DNA of 64,000 nucleotides from Pseudolactococcus sp041800635 (lineage in GTDB: Bacteria; Bacillota; Bacilli; Lactobacillales; Streptococcaceae). The translations under genes were made by a program, and so were the position numbers. The stretch covers positions 1,364,001 through 1,428,000 of the forward strand of contig CP181259.1 in assembly GCA_047833645.1 (NCBI GenBank). Reading direction: 5' to 3'. The notes below the pieces were generated by a model. That model saw only the letters and a list, made by a program, of their open reading frames with translations, did no database searches and was not told the origin of the DNA. This document shows, one piece after another, positions 53,178 through 64,000 of this stretch. Positions within the stretch are counted from its first letter, which is position 1. Each line of letters opens with the position of its first letter.

Positions 53178-53295
53178 TTTGGTGCTTATTGCATGAGAGA
53201 TACACCTGTTCCCATGTCGAACACAGCAGTTAAGTCTCATTACGCCGGAAGTAGTTGGGGGGTTGCCCCCTGTGAGATATGGTCGGTGCCAAGCA
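53178..53295 (+). rRNA. rrf: 5S rRNA, orphan copy
   Basis: The sequence is the same as the 5S of the full operon (60958-61074) except for one extra G in the G-run near 53260 (six against five). It carries the universal core CCCATGTCGAACACAGCAG and closing stem TTGG/CCAA. No 16S or 23S precedes it; a tRNA cluster does. Ends are set by the terminal stem and may be off by one or two bases. Confidence 0.9.
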
Positions 53296-53296
53296 T

Positions 53297-53385
53297 ATTC
53301 CGCTTTAGCTCAGTTGGCTTGAAGCACTGCTTCAAGGTTGCGGATAGGGAAAACGAAGTTTTCTTCTACTCTACCAATTGAGATT
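53297..53385 (+). repeat. Partial tRNA-Asn duplication with hairpin-rich 68-bp insert
   Basis: The 21 bases from 53297 to 53317 (the first 19 of tRNA-Asn plus two upstream) recur exactly at 53386-53406, where the complete tRNA begins. The 68 bases between hold two hairpins (CTTGAAGC-ACT-GCTTCAAG at 53318 and GAAAAC-GAA-GTTTTC near 53350) and a reversed D-arm-like piece (CTCTACCAATTGAG). The equivalent place in the other 5S-tRNA-Asn copy has none of this. Confidence 0.8.
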
Positions 53386-53387
53386 AT

Positions 53388-53461
53388 TCCGCTTTAGCTC
53401 AGTTGGTAGTAGCGCATGACTGTTAATCATGATGTCGCAAGTTCGAGTCTTGCAAGCGGAG
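53388..53461 (+). tRNA. tRNA-Asn (GTT), downstream of the orphan 5S
   Basis: Acceptor TCCGCTT/AAGCGGA, anticodon GTT in ATGACTGTTAATCAT, T-arm GCAAGTTCGAGTCTTGC. It is identical to the copy at 61078-61151. CCA is not encoded. Confidence 0.95.
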
Positions 53462-53468
53462 CTAAGTA

Positions 53469-53498
53469 AACGTTGTCTGAGGACAGCGTTTTTTGTTT
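53469..53498 (+). terminator. Terminator of the tRNA-5S cluster
   Basis: AACGTTGTC (53469-53477) and GACAGCGTT (53482-53490) form a 9-bp stem with one G-T pair, then a long T-run. The 125 bases up to the ISL3-family element show no gene. Confidence 0.85.
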
Positions 53499-53623
53499 TT
53501 TTAAAATCATTGGCATTTCTGGTTAACAGGATTAAGAACTGTGGCAAGCGCGAGATTAAACAGAATCAGTTCTATGAGATGTCATTGATTCCTTTTCTTT
53601 AATAAGTGATACTGGTAAAAAAG

Positions 53624-55037
53624 GGCTCTTTGTCAACTGTAGTGGGTAGATGAAAAGCTAACACCTAGAGAGGACGAACTTCGTCCTCTCTTTCTTTATG
53701 TTCAATGCAATCAAAATCCGTTTTTTAAAGTTTTCAAAGTTCCTGAAACCAAAGGCATTTCTCTTAATGACTTTGATGAGATTATTGGTAGCTTCCAGTT
53801 TGGCGTTTGAATAAGGCAATTCCATGGCGTTTAAAACCTTGTCTTTATCCTTTAAAAATGTCTTCAATACCGTCTGGAAAATAGGATTAACGATGGCTAT
53901 TTCCTGTTCGATGAGGTCAAAGAAATGGTCTGAGTTTTTCTCTTGGAAATGAAATAAGAGAAGCTGATAGAGTTCATAGTGTTGTCGTAGTTCCTCGGAG
54001 AAAGACAGGAGTTTTTCTAGGATTTCCTTGTTAGTCAAATGCATTCGAAACATAGGGCGATAAAATCGTTTATCGCTGAGTTTACGGCTATCTTGTTGTA
54101 TCAATTTCCAGTAACGTTTCAAGGCTCGGTATTCCTGCGATTTTCTGTCGAATTGATTCATAATTTGAATACGGACACGGTTCATAGCACGACTAAGGTG
54201 TTGCACGATATGAAAGCGATCGAGTACAATTTTTGCATTCGGAAAAAGCTGTTTAGCAAGTTGATAATAGGGACTAAACATATCCATGGTAATCACTTTG
54301 ACCCGATTTCTAACCTTTCTAGGATAGCGTAGAAAGTGGTTTCGGATGGTTGCTTGAGTTCTTCCGTCGAGAATGGCGATGATATTTAGGGAGTCGAAAT
54401 CTTGAGCGATGAAGCTCATTTTCCCCTTCTTGAAGGCATACTCGTCCCAACTCATCACCTCAGGTAGGGTATTCCAATCCGTTTCAAACTTGAACTCATT
54501 GAGCTTTCTCATAACTGACGATGTTGAAATTGATAGCCTGTGTGCAATATGTTTCATTGCTTGATTTTCGATGAGTAATTGTGCGATTTTCTGGTTAACA
54601 GCGACAGAGATTTGGTGGTTCTTCTTGACAAGAGGAGTTTCAGCGACCGCCATTTTTCCGCAATCTTTACACTTGAAACGACGCTTTCTAAGGCGGATAA
54701 GTAAAGGGTAGCCAGCAGTTTCTAGGTAGGGGATTTTAGAAGTTTTCTGGTAGTCGTACTTAGCCATTTGTCTCTTGCATTTTGGGCATTTAGGGGCTGT
54801 GTAGTCCAAGTGACCGTGGAGTTCTAAGTGAGTCCCCATATCATATTCATCAGTGATAGTGATATTTTTGTCTTTAATTCTGAGAAAATTTGTGATAAGA
54901 TTTAGTTGTTCCATATGAGTCTTTCTAATGTGAGTTTCGTCGCTTTTCATTATAGGTCATATGGGACTTTTTTTCTACACTAAAAAAGGCTCCATAATCT
55001 CTACAGTGGATTTACCCACTACAGAAATTATAGAGCC
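53624..55037. mobile_element. ISL3-family insertion sequence with 8-bp target duplication
   Basis: The element is 1,414 bp. Its left end begins GGCTCTTTGTCAACTGTAGT and the complement of the right end begins GGCTCTATAATTTCTGTAGT; both continue GGGTA. Both flanks carry TAAAAAAG (53616-53623 and 55038-55045), the 8-bp duplication typical of the family. The transposase is intact, so the insertion is recent and may be active. It lies downstream of comX and does not cut a gene. Confidence 0.95.
53658..54914 (-). CDS. ISL3-family transposase (IS1167-like)
   Basis: The start at 54914 (MEQLNLITNFLRIKD) matches the usual family start and gives 418 residues; an in-frame ATG at 54950 would add 12. The N terminus has two zinc-finger cysteine pairs (CPKCKRQM, CKDCGKMA), a helix-turn-helix (MKHIAHRLSISTSSVMRKL), and a catalytic core with MSWDEYAFKKG, VITMDMFSPYY and the DRFH segment. 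The frame is intact. Confidence 0.95.
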   Translation of the reverse strand: MEQLNLITNFLRIKDKNITITDEYDMGTHLELHGHLDYTAPKCPKCKRQMAKYDYQKTSKIPYLETAGYPLLIRLRKRRFKCKDCGKMAVAETPLVKKNHQISVAVNQKIAQLLIENQAMKHIAHRLSISTSSVMRKLNEFKFETDWNTLPEVMSWDEYAFKKGKMSFIAQDFDSLNIIAILDGRTQATIRNHFLRYPRKVRNRVKVITMDMFSPYYQLAKQLFPNAKIVLDRFHIVQHLSRAMNRVRIQIMNQFDRKSQEYRALKRYWKLIQQDSRKLSDKRFYRPMFRMHLTNKEILEKLLSFSEELRQHYELYQLLLFHFQEKNSDHFFDLIEQEIAIVNPIFQTVLKTFLKDKDKVLNAMELPYSNAKLEATNNLIKVIKRNAFGFRNFENFKKRILIALNIKKERTKFVLSRC

Positions 55038-55069
55038 TAAAAAAGAAGTATTGGTATAGCCGATGCCAT

Positions 55070-55555
55070 TTATCGCCAAAACTTCTCAATATAGTCCAGA
55101 ATCTTCTTCTTGAGGCGATACTTGAGGTTGCGATCAATCTTCTCGCCACTTTTAAGCGCGTCAAACAAAAGAACTTCTTTGGGTGTCAAAACAAGATGAA
55201 TCTCCTGACAGAGGAGTTGGTAAATGACCTGCTCAGCCACATCCTGCTTCTGATCAAAGAGATTGAGCGTCTCAGACAACTGACAATAATCCAATTGATT
55301 GAACTTGCGCTTGACCGTCATGGCCTTGCGATACTGATCAATCAAAAAGCAAGAATACTTGACCTTAAAGAAGACATAGAAATTAAAGGCGTCATCCTCT
55401 GGGGGCTCTAAGAGCAATTGATGGTACATCTCCAAAGCAATAATCATCCCCTCCTGCACATAATCCTCTGCTTCCCAGGAAGGAATTTTAGTTTTCTTGC
55501 GACAATTCGTAATAATCGGTTCAATGTGGTTGAGAATGTGTTCAATTTTATCCAA
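55070..55555 (-). CDS. comX: Competence sigma factor ComX (SigX)
   Basis: This 161-residue protein is a small sigma-70-type factor (region 2: SWEAEDYVQEGMIIALEMYH; region 4-like end: LTPKEVLLFDALKSGEKIDR) and matches lactococcal/streptococcal ComX, which directs RNA polymerase to competence genes. The TTG start has GGAG eight bases upstream. It lies just upstream of and divergent to the rRNA operon, a position seen for comX in streptococci. The ISL3-family insertion ends 25 bases from its stop. Confidence 0.88.
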   Translation of the reverse strand: MDKIEHILNHIEPIITNCRKKTKIPSWEAEDYVQEGMIIALEMYHQLLLEPPEDDAFNFYVFFKVKYSCFLIDQYRKAMTVKRKFNQLDYCQLSETLNLFDQKQDVAEQVIYQLLCQEIHLVLTPKEVLLFDALKSGEKIDRNLKYRLKKKILDYIEKFWR

Positions 55556-55733
55556 GTGTCTACTCCTTTTTTTCTAAACGATCGGTTAGTCCCAGTATAA
55601 AGAAAAAAATGACAAAAAAAATCAAGATGCCGTGAATGGACGAAAATATGCCCTAAATAACCAGGATATACCACGAATGACACATGGTAGAAATCAAATT
55701 TTAATAAAAAAGAAAAATAAACGAAAAAAAGAG

Positions 55734-55858
55734 TTGACACGAGGCGTTAGATTTGATAAGATAATAAAGTACTCAAAACGACAGGTCACGAACGAAAGAA
55801 AAGAAAATAAAAAAACTTTTCAGAAAGTGTTGACAAGTCAAAAAAGTTTTGGTAGAAT
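55734..55858 (+). promoter_or_regulatory. Tandem rRNA operon promoters P1 and P2
   Basis: P1 is TTGACA (55734-55739), 17 bases, TAAGAT (55757-55762). P2 is TTGACA (55830-55835), 17 bases, TAGAAT (55853-55858). The leader to 16S contains an antitermination-like segment ACCTTTGAAAACTGAATA near 55900. No gene lies between comX and 16S. Confidence 0.9.
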
Positions 55859-56039
55859 TAAATAGTTGTCTCGTAAGAACAGCGCAAACGAAATAGACCT
55901 TTGAAAACTGAATAAAACAGAAAACAAACCAAGTACAGCGGTTGTTTAGCAATAAACAACCAACTGTCAATTCGACAATAAATCGTTCAGAAATGAACGG
56001 ACAAAAAACAAAAGCTGGAACATAGTAATATGTTCTCAT

Positions 56040-57602
<1,563 letters not shown>

Positions 57603-57712
57603 AAAAATGGTTGCTTAGGCAATTCATGGATAACTGTACGAAGTTGTTTCTGTTTTATTTAGTTTTGAGAGGTTTATACCTAAAACTGTAAAAATCTTCT
57701 CTACAAGAAGAC

Positions 57713-57785
57713 GGGGCCTTAGCTCAGCTGGGAGAGCGCCTGCTTTGCACGCAGGAGGTCAGCGGTTCGATCCCGCTAGGCTCCA
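57713..57785 (+). tRNA. tRNA-Ala (TGC) in the 16S-23S spacer
   Basis: Acceptor GGGGCCT/AGGCTCC, anticodon TGC in CCTGCTTTGCACGCAGG, T-arm AGCGGTTCGATCCCGCT. A single tRNA-Ala is the normal spacer gene in lactococci and streptococci. CCA is not encoded. Confidence 0.97.
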
Positions 57786-57956
57786 TTGTCAACGAAGACA
57801 TTAAAATAGGCAATTAGATCATTGAAAACTGAATAACAATTTCTAAAATAACAAGAAATAAACCGAGAAGTGGCATAGTGATATGTCACCTCAAAAAAAA
57901 GCGTGAGTCGCAAGACTCAATACTTATTACCAGATACTTAAATGTATCGATTTAAA

Positions 57957-60862
<2,906 letters not shown>

Positions 60863-60957
60863 AAAGTAAAGAAGAACGTTTTTGGTTTAAGAAAGTTAAT
60901 TTAGAAAATTGTTATTCAGTTTTGAGTGTTTTAATTGAAAGATTAGATATTCAAAAG

Positions 60958-61074
60958 TTTGGTGCTTATTGCATGAGAGATACACCTGTTCCCATGTCGA
61001 ACACAGCAGTTAAGTCTCATTACGCCGGAAGTAGTTGGGGGTTGCCCCCTGTGAGATATGGTCGGTGCCAAGCA
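60958..61074 (+). rRNA. rrf: 5S ribosomal RNA of the full operon
   Basis: It carries the terminal stem TTGG/CCAA and core CCCATGTCGAACACAGCAG, with five G residues in the run where the orphan copy has six. It follows 23S by about 95 bases. Confidence 0.95.
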
Positions 61075-61077
61075 TAT

Positions 61078-61151
61078 TCCGCTTTAGCTCAGTTGGTAGT
61101 AGCGCATGACTGTTAATCATGATGTCGCAAGTTCGAGTCTTGCAAGCGGAG
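61078..61151 (+). tRNA. tRNA-Asn (GTT) at the end of the rRNA operon
   Basis: It is identical to the copy at 53388-53461 and lies three bases after the 5S. Anticodon GTT in ATGACTGTTAATCAT. CCA is not encoded. Confidence 0.97.
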
Positions 61152-61162
61152 TCAGATATCGT

Positions 61163-61197
61163 AAGTTCATCTATGTTTCAATAGATGGACTTTTTTG
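61163..61197 (+). terminator. Terminator of the rRNA operon
   Basis: AAGTTCATCTAT (61163-61174) pairs with ATAGATGGACTT (61181-61192, with one G-T pair) across a six-base loop, then a run of T residues. Confidence 0.9.
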
Positions 61198-61207
61198 TTA
61201 TAATGGA

Positions 61208-61861
61208 ATGATGAAACTAAAAAAAACGTATCAATTATATGCAAGCTTCGGCTTGGTCCTCTTCGTTATGCTAGGCTATTTGGTCAAGTTTTTTCCGACT
61301 AGTTTAAAAGGAATTGACCATCAAGTTCAGTCTATGGTTAGGCACACTATGTCAGATGGGCTAACTTCTTTTTATCAAGTCGTGACGAACTTTGGTGGAA
61401 CGGTTTATGTCCCTATTCTCTTGGGTGCTTTACTTGTTTTTTTATTGTTAAAAAAATGGTATGCTGAAGCGATTTTTATCACAGCTAATGTGGCACTCGT
61501 CCCTGTTTTAGTCTTTATTTTTAAGCATGTCTATGGTCGGACGCGGCCTTCTTTACCGCATCTTGTGGTAGAGAATGGGCTGAGCTTTCCTTCGGGGCAT
61601 GCTAGCACGAGTATGATGTTTTATACCTGTTTGATGGTGCTGATTTGTCAAAGGCTGCACAGTCGGCAAATGAAGTGGTTAGTTCGTGTGTTAGCTAGCA
61701 TGTTCATCATCATAATTGGGATGTCTCGTATTTATCTGGGGGTGCATTATCCGACGGATATTTTGGGTGGTTGGCTGATGAGCGGTAGTATTTTGTTGTT
61801 GACGTTCCCGATTTATGATGAGGTGCGTTTTAAGTGGCGGTTTAAGGGAGTTCAAAAGTGA
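61208..61861 (+). CDS. PAP2-family phosphatase
   Basis: The ATG pair at 61208/61211 is the likely start; an extended -10 (TGTTATAAT, ending 61204) lies just before it, so the mRNA may be leaderless. The roughly 217-residue protein has about five transmembrane helices and the PAP2 signature KHVYGRTRP, PSGHAS and SRIYLGVHYPTD. It probably dephosphorylates undecaprenyl pyrophosphate or lipid phosphates at the outer membrane face. It overlaps the next gene by four bases. Confidence 0.88.
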   Translation: MMKLKKTYQLYASFGLVLFVMLGYLVKFFPTSLKGIDHQVQSMVRHTMSDGLTSFYQVVTNFGGTVYVPILLGALLVFLLLKKWYAEAIFITANVALVPVLVFIFKHVYGRTRPSLPHLVVENGLSFPSGHASTSMMFYTCLMVLICQRLHSRQMKWLVRVLASMFIIIIGMSRIYLGVHYPTDILGGWLMSGSILLLTFPIYDEVRFKWRFKGVQK

Positions 61862-62775
61862 ATAAGCGATATACGACGTGGAATGATTATCTGCGTGATA
61901 ATTTTGGTGAGAAGGTGTTTAAAGTGCCGATCGACGCGGGTTTTGATTGTCCGAATCGGGATGGGACGGTGGCGCATGGTGGCTGTACATTCTGTTCGGT
62001 GTCTGGATCAGGTGATATGATTGTGGCACCTGAGGAGCCGATTGCAGTTCAGGTGGAAAAAGAGATTGAATTTCTCCATCAAAAATGGCCGGGTGTGAAG
62101 AAGTATATCGCCTATTTCCAAAACTTTACCAATACACATGGTCCGGTAGAAGTGCTGCGTGAGCGCTTTGAACAAGCGGTGGATCGACCTGATATTGTTG
62201 GCATTAACATTGGGACGCGTCCGGATTGTTTGCCTGATGATGTGCTGGATTATCTGTCTGAGCTCAATGAGCGGATGACGGTTTGGGTTGAGCTAGGCTT
62301 ACAGACGACTTATCAGGAAACGAGCGATTTGATTAATCGTGCGCATGATTATCAGACTTACTTGGATGCTGTTGAAAAATTACGAGCTCGGGGTATTTTG
62401 GTTTGTGTACATCTGATTAATGGCTTACCGGGTGAAACCCAGGACATGATGCTTGAAAATGTGCGTCGGGTGGTAGCGGATTCAGATATTCAGGGCATTA
62501 AACTTCATTTGCTCCATTTGATGACAGGGACTCGCATGCAGCGTGATTTTCATCAGGGAGATTTACAGTTGATGGCTTTTGATGATTATGTGAATGTGAT
62601 TTGTGATCAGCTAGAGATTATTCCAAAGGAGATTTCAATTCATCGTCTGACGGGTGACGCACCGCGTGAGATGCTGATTGGGCCTATGTGGAGTCTGAAA
62701 AAATGGGAAGTGCTGAATGCGATTGATGCAGAGCTAGAACGTCGCAATGTTTTTCAGGGAGATAAGGCATGTTAA
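61858..62775 (+). CDS. Radical SAM protein, YtqA/YhcC-like
   Basis: This 305-residue protein starts with GTG (AAGGGAG upstream) and has the radical SAM cysteines in CPNRDG and GGCTFC, then a TIM-barrel-like body (HLINGLPGETQDMML) and HRLTGDAPREMLIGP. It fits the TIGR01212-type family. Its reaction is not firmly known; the gene is linked to the mnmM-like gene, as ytqA-ytqB are in Bacillus, suggesting tRNA modification. It overlaps both neighbours. Confidence 0.88.
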   Translation: MNKRYTTWNDYLRDNFGEKVFKVPIDAGFDCPNRDGTVAHGGCTFCSVSGSGDMIVAPEEPIAVQVEKEIEFLHQKWPGVKKYIAYFQNFTNTHGPVEVLRERFEQAVDRPDIVGINIGTRPDCLPDDVLDYLSELNERMTVWVELGLQTTYQETSDLINRAHDYQTYLDAVEKLRARGILVCVHLINGLPGETQDMMLENVRRVVADSDIQGIKLHLLHLMTGTRMQRDFHQGDLQLMAFDDYVNVICDQLEIIPKEISIHRLTGDAPREMLIGPMWSLKKWEVLNAIDAELERRNVFQGDKAC

Positions 62776-63311
62776 GTCCGCTTGAATTAGCACATCGCTC
62801 ACTCGCAGAAGTTATTATGCCTCGTGATCTTGTGGTTGATGCGACCATGGGTCAGGGCTATGATACTGTTTTTCTAGCGGAATTGAAAGCGGATGTTGTC
62901 GCTTTTGATGTACAGGCGCTTGCACTTGATATGACGGAAAAGCGTTTGAAGCAAGCGCAGTTGTCGGCTAAGTTAATACTTGATGGGCATGAAAATGTTG
63001 GCCAGTATCTTGAGCAGCCAATAAAAGCTGCGATTTTTAATCTGGGCTATTTGCCTAAGTCTGATAAACAAGTGATTACGCAGGCTGAGACGACGCTGAG
63101 TGCTTTGACACAACTGTTAGAGATGTTGGTCAAGGGTGGTCGGATTGCTTTGATGATTTATTATGGTCATGCCGGTGGGCTTGAGGAGCGGGATGCTGTC
63201 TTGGCTTTTGTTTCTGGGTTACCCCAAAGCGCTTTTCAGGTGATGCGTTATGGTGGGATTAATCAAGCGAATCAGCCGCCGTTTTTGGTGATGATTGAGA
63301 AGCGGTTGTGA
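62769..63311 (+). CDS. MnmM-like (YtqB) SAM-dependent tRNA methyltransferase
   Basis: This 180-residue Rossmann-fold methyltransferase has the SAM loop VVDATMGQGYDTVFLAEL and the NLGYLPKSDK catalytic-type motif, matching YtqB, named MnmM for the last step of 5-methylaminomethyl-uridine formation at tRNA position 34. It overlaps the radical SAM gene by 7 bases. It ends just before an array of hairpin repeats. Confidence 0.85.
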   Translation: MLSPLELAHRSLAEVIMPRDLVVDATMGQGYDTVFLAELKADVVAFDVQALALDMTEKRLKQAQLSAKLILDGHENVGQYLEQPIKAAIFNLGYLPKSDKQVITQAETTLSALTQLLEMLVKGGRIALMIYYGHAGGLEERDAVLAFVSGLPQSAFQVMRYGGINQANQPPFLVMIEKRL

Positions 63312-63344
63312 GTGATGGATTTTACTTGCAGCTCTTTTTTCTTT

Positions 63345-63606
63345 GTTTAACCTCCATTTGCGATTGTGGTTACTTGTCACAGGTTTTTTTCACTCCGCTT
63401 TGCTTCGTCTAAAACTGCTTACTCCTGCGATTACTCGTCGCAGGGGTTTTGCACTCCGCTTTGCTTCGTTTAACCTCCATTTGCGATTGTGGTTACTTGT
63501 CGCAGGGGTTTTGCATTCCGCTTTGCTTCGTTTAAACCGCTTGCGACTGCGGTTACTCGTCGCAGAGAACTTTTTGCATTCCGCTTTGCTTCATGCAAAA
63601 AGTTCT
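63345..63606 (+). repeat. Four tandem 61-63-bp hairpin repeats plus a 14-bp inverted repeat
   Basis: Units start at 63345, 63407, 63468 and 63530 and end GCTTTGCTTC. Units 1 and 3 are nearly the same; units 2 and 4 diverge. In most units TGCGA and TCGCA flank a short loop (GRTTACTYG-like), so each can fold. The last unit leads into AGAACTTTTTGCAT/ATGCAAAAAGTTCT (63566-63579, 63593-63606), a strong stem. An open frame crosses the array but has no ribosome-binding site or protein-like pattern, so I do not call a gene. Confidence 0.75.
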
Positions 63607-63634
63607 TGCTATTTTCTGAATTTTCTTGTAAAAT
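63606..63634 (+). promoter_or_regulatory. Promoter of the T-box/hisC transcript
   Basis: TTGCTA (63606-63611), 17 bases, TAAAAT (63629-63634). The start would fall just before the T-box leader. Confidence 0.65.
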
Positions 63635-63644
63635 GTAGTAAATA

Positions 63645-63913
63645 GAAAAATCTGTGAGAGAAAGATACCTCTGTCAATTCTAAAGAGAGCGCTTGGTGCT
63701 GAGAAAGCGTGTAAAATCAGAGGTTACACATTCTTGAGAGGACATACGAAATAGATACTCTTTTAATTAATGGGGTATCAGTAGTGTGTCACGTTTCCCG
63801 CGTTAAGGGTGCAAGTCTTGACTTGCTGAGTAGCGGATGGCGACATTTGTTAGAATAAAGGTGGTACCACGTTAAAACGTCCTTGTGAAGTTATTTCACT
63901 CGGGCGTTTTTTG
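63645..63913 (+). promoter_or_regulatory. T-box leader, probably histidine-specific
   Basis: The leader has the AGAGAG...GAGAAAGCG stem I features, the T-box AAAGGTGGTACCACG (63857-63871) and a terminator with stem AACGTCC/GGGCGTT followed by T residues (to 63913). GTTACACATTC near 63720 could place CAC (histidine) as the specifier, matching the downstream hisC. It should allow transcription when tRNA-His is uncharged. Confidence 0.85.
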
Positions 63914-63950
63914 CTCAATTGAGAGATAAGCTAATGATAAGGAGATTAAG

Positions 63951-64000
63951 ATGAAGGGTTTACGTCAAATAAAACCGTATGTGGCTGGGGCACAGCCACA
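63951..64000 (+). CDS. hisC: Histidinol-phosphate aminotransferase, start only
   Basis: ATG at 63951 behind AAGGAG opens a frame MKGLRQIKPYVAGAQP that continues past the window. The N-terminal pattern (L-x-x-I-x-PY-x-x-G) is that of HisC, and the histidine-type T-box supports it. HisC transfers the amino group in the seventh step of histidine synthesis and opens the his operon in lactococci. Only 16 residues are visible. Confidence 0.75.
   Translation, partial: MKGLRQIKPYVAGAQP

Noticed and set aside
63343..63645. 100-codon frame across the hairpin repeats
   Set aside because: The product is a repetitive arginine-leucine string set by the tandem DNA repeat, with no ribosome-binding site.

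Overview
The window looks like the oriC region of an AT-rich Streptococcaceae chromosome, closest in layout to Lactococcus. The evidence is the order parB-dnaA-dnaN-rexB-rexA, the pth-mfd-flippase and rqcP-divIC-S1-tilS-hpt-ftsH clusters, a ComX-type sigma factor gene beside an rRNA operon, and a streptococcal/lactococcal type 16S rRNA. The species cannot be named from the sequence alone.

Bases 1 to about 21,700 are an integrative and conjugative element (ICE) of the Tn916/ICEBs1 kind. From left to right it holds: an ArdC-like gene remnant and a broken IS5-family element; an ImmA/ImmR-type regulatory pair; a consensus promoter with two operator copies that reads into about 620 bases of gene-free, hairpin-rich DNA ending in a terminator (a probable large structured RNA); repeat blocks; a RelB-like/MazF-like toxin-antitoxin pair; Orf23/Orf22-type genes; a coupling-protein gene split by an IS30-family element; a candidate oriT; a MobT-type relaxase; ArdA; a complete-looking conjugation channel (TcpC, a small membrane protein, TcpE, VirB4-type ATPase, a VirB6-like protein, a lysozyme-CHAP hydrolase); and finally excisionase-like and tyrosine integrase genes. 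The integrase stop lies 160 bases before parB and about 1.3 kb before dnaA. The split coupling gene probably leaves the element unable to transfer itself.

From 21.8 to 32.6 kb is the replication origin region: parB, DnaA-box clusters on both sides of dnaA, dnaN, and the RexB/RexA (AddB/AddA) recombination helicase-nuclease, with a perfect parS site inside rexA. From 32.7 to 40.7 kb the genes run leftward: a SpoVB/YabM-type flippase, mfd, pth, ychF, a DUF951 gene, and a frameshifted WxL-interacting-protein gene. From 41 to 52.3 kb they run rightward: rqcP, divIC, an S1-like gene, an unexpected HpaB-like flavin monooxygenase, a class-A beta-lactamase-like protein, tilS, hpt, ftsH, a MORN-repeat membrane protein, an OatA-like O-acetyltransferase, and a LysM cell-wall protein.

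From 52.4 to 61.2 kb lies stable-RNA territory: seven tRNAs, then an orphan 5S rRNA and a tRNA-Asn carrying a partial duplication, then an ISL3-family element with a clean 8-bp target duplication, comX, and a full 16S-tRNA-Ala-23S-5S-tRNA-Asn operon with tandem promoters. The right end holds a PAP2 phosphatase, a radical SAM protein, an MnmM-like methyltransferase, a four-unit hairpin repeat array, and a T-box leader ahead of the start of hisC.

The items most worth following up are the ImmR-controlled noncoding region (2.2-2.84 kb), the neighbouring repeats, several genes whose promoters sit so close to the start codon that the mRNAs should be leaderless, and the tRNA-Asn duplication.
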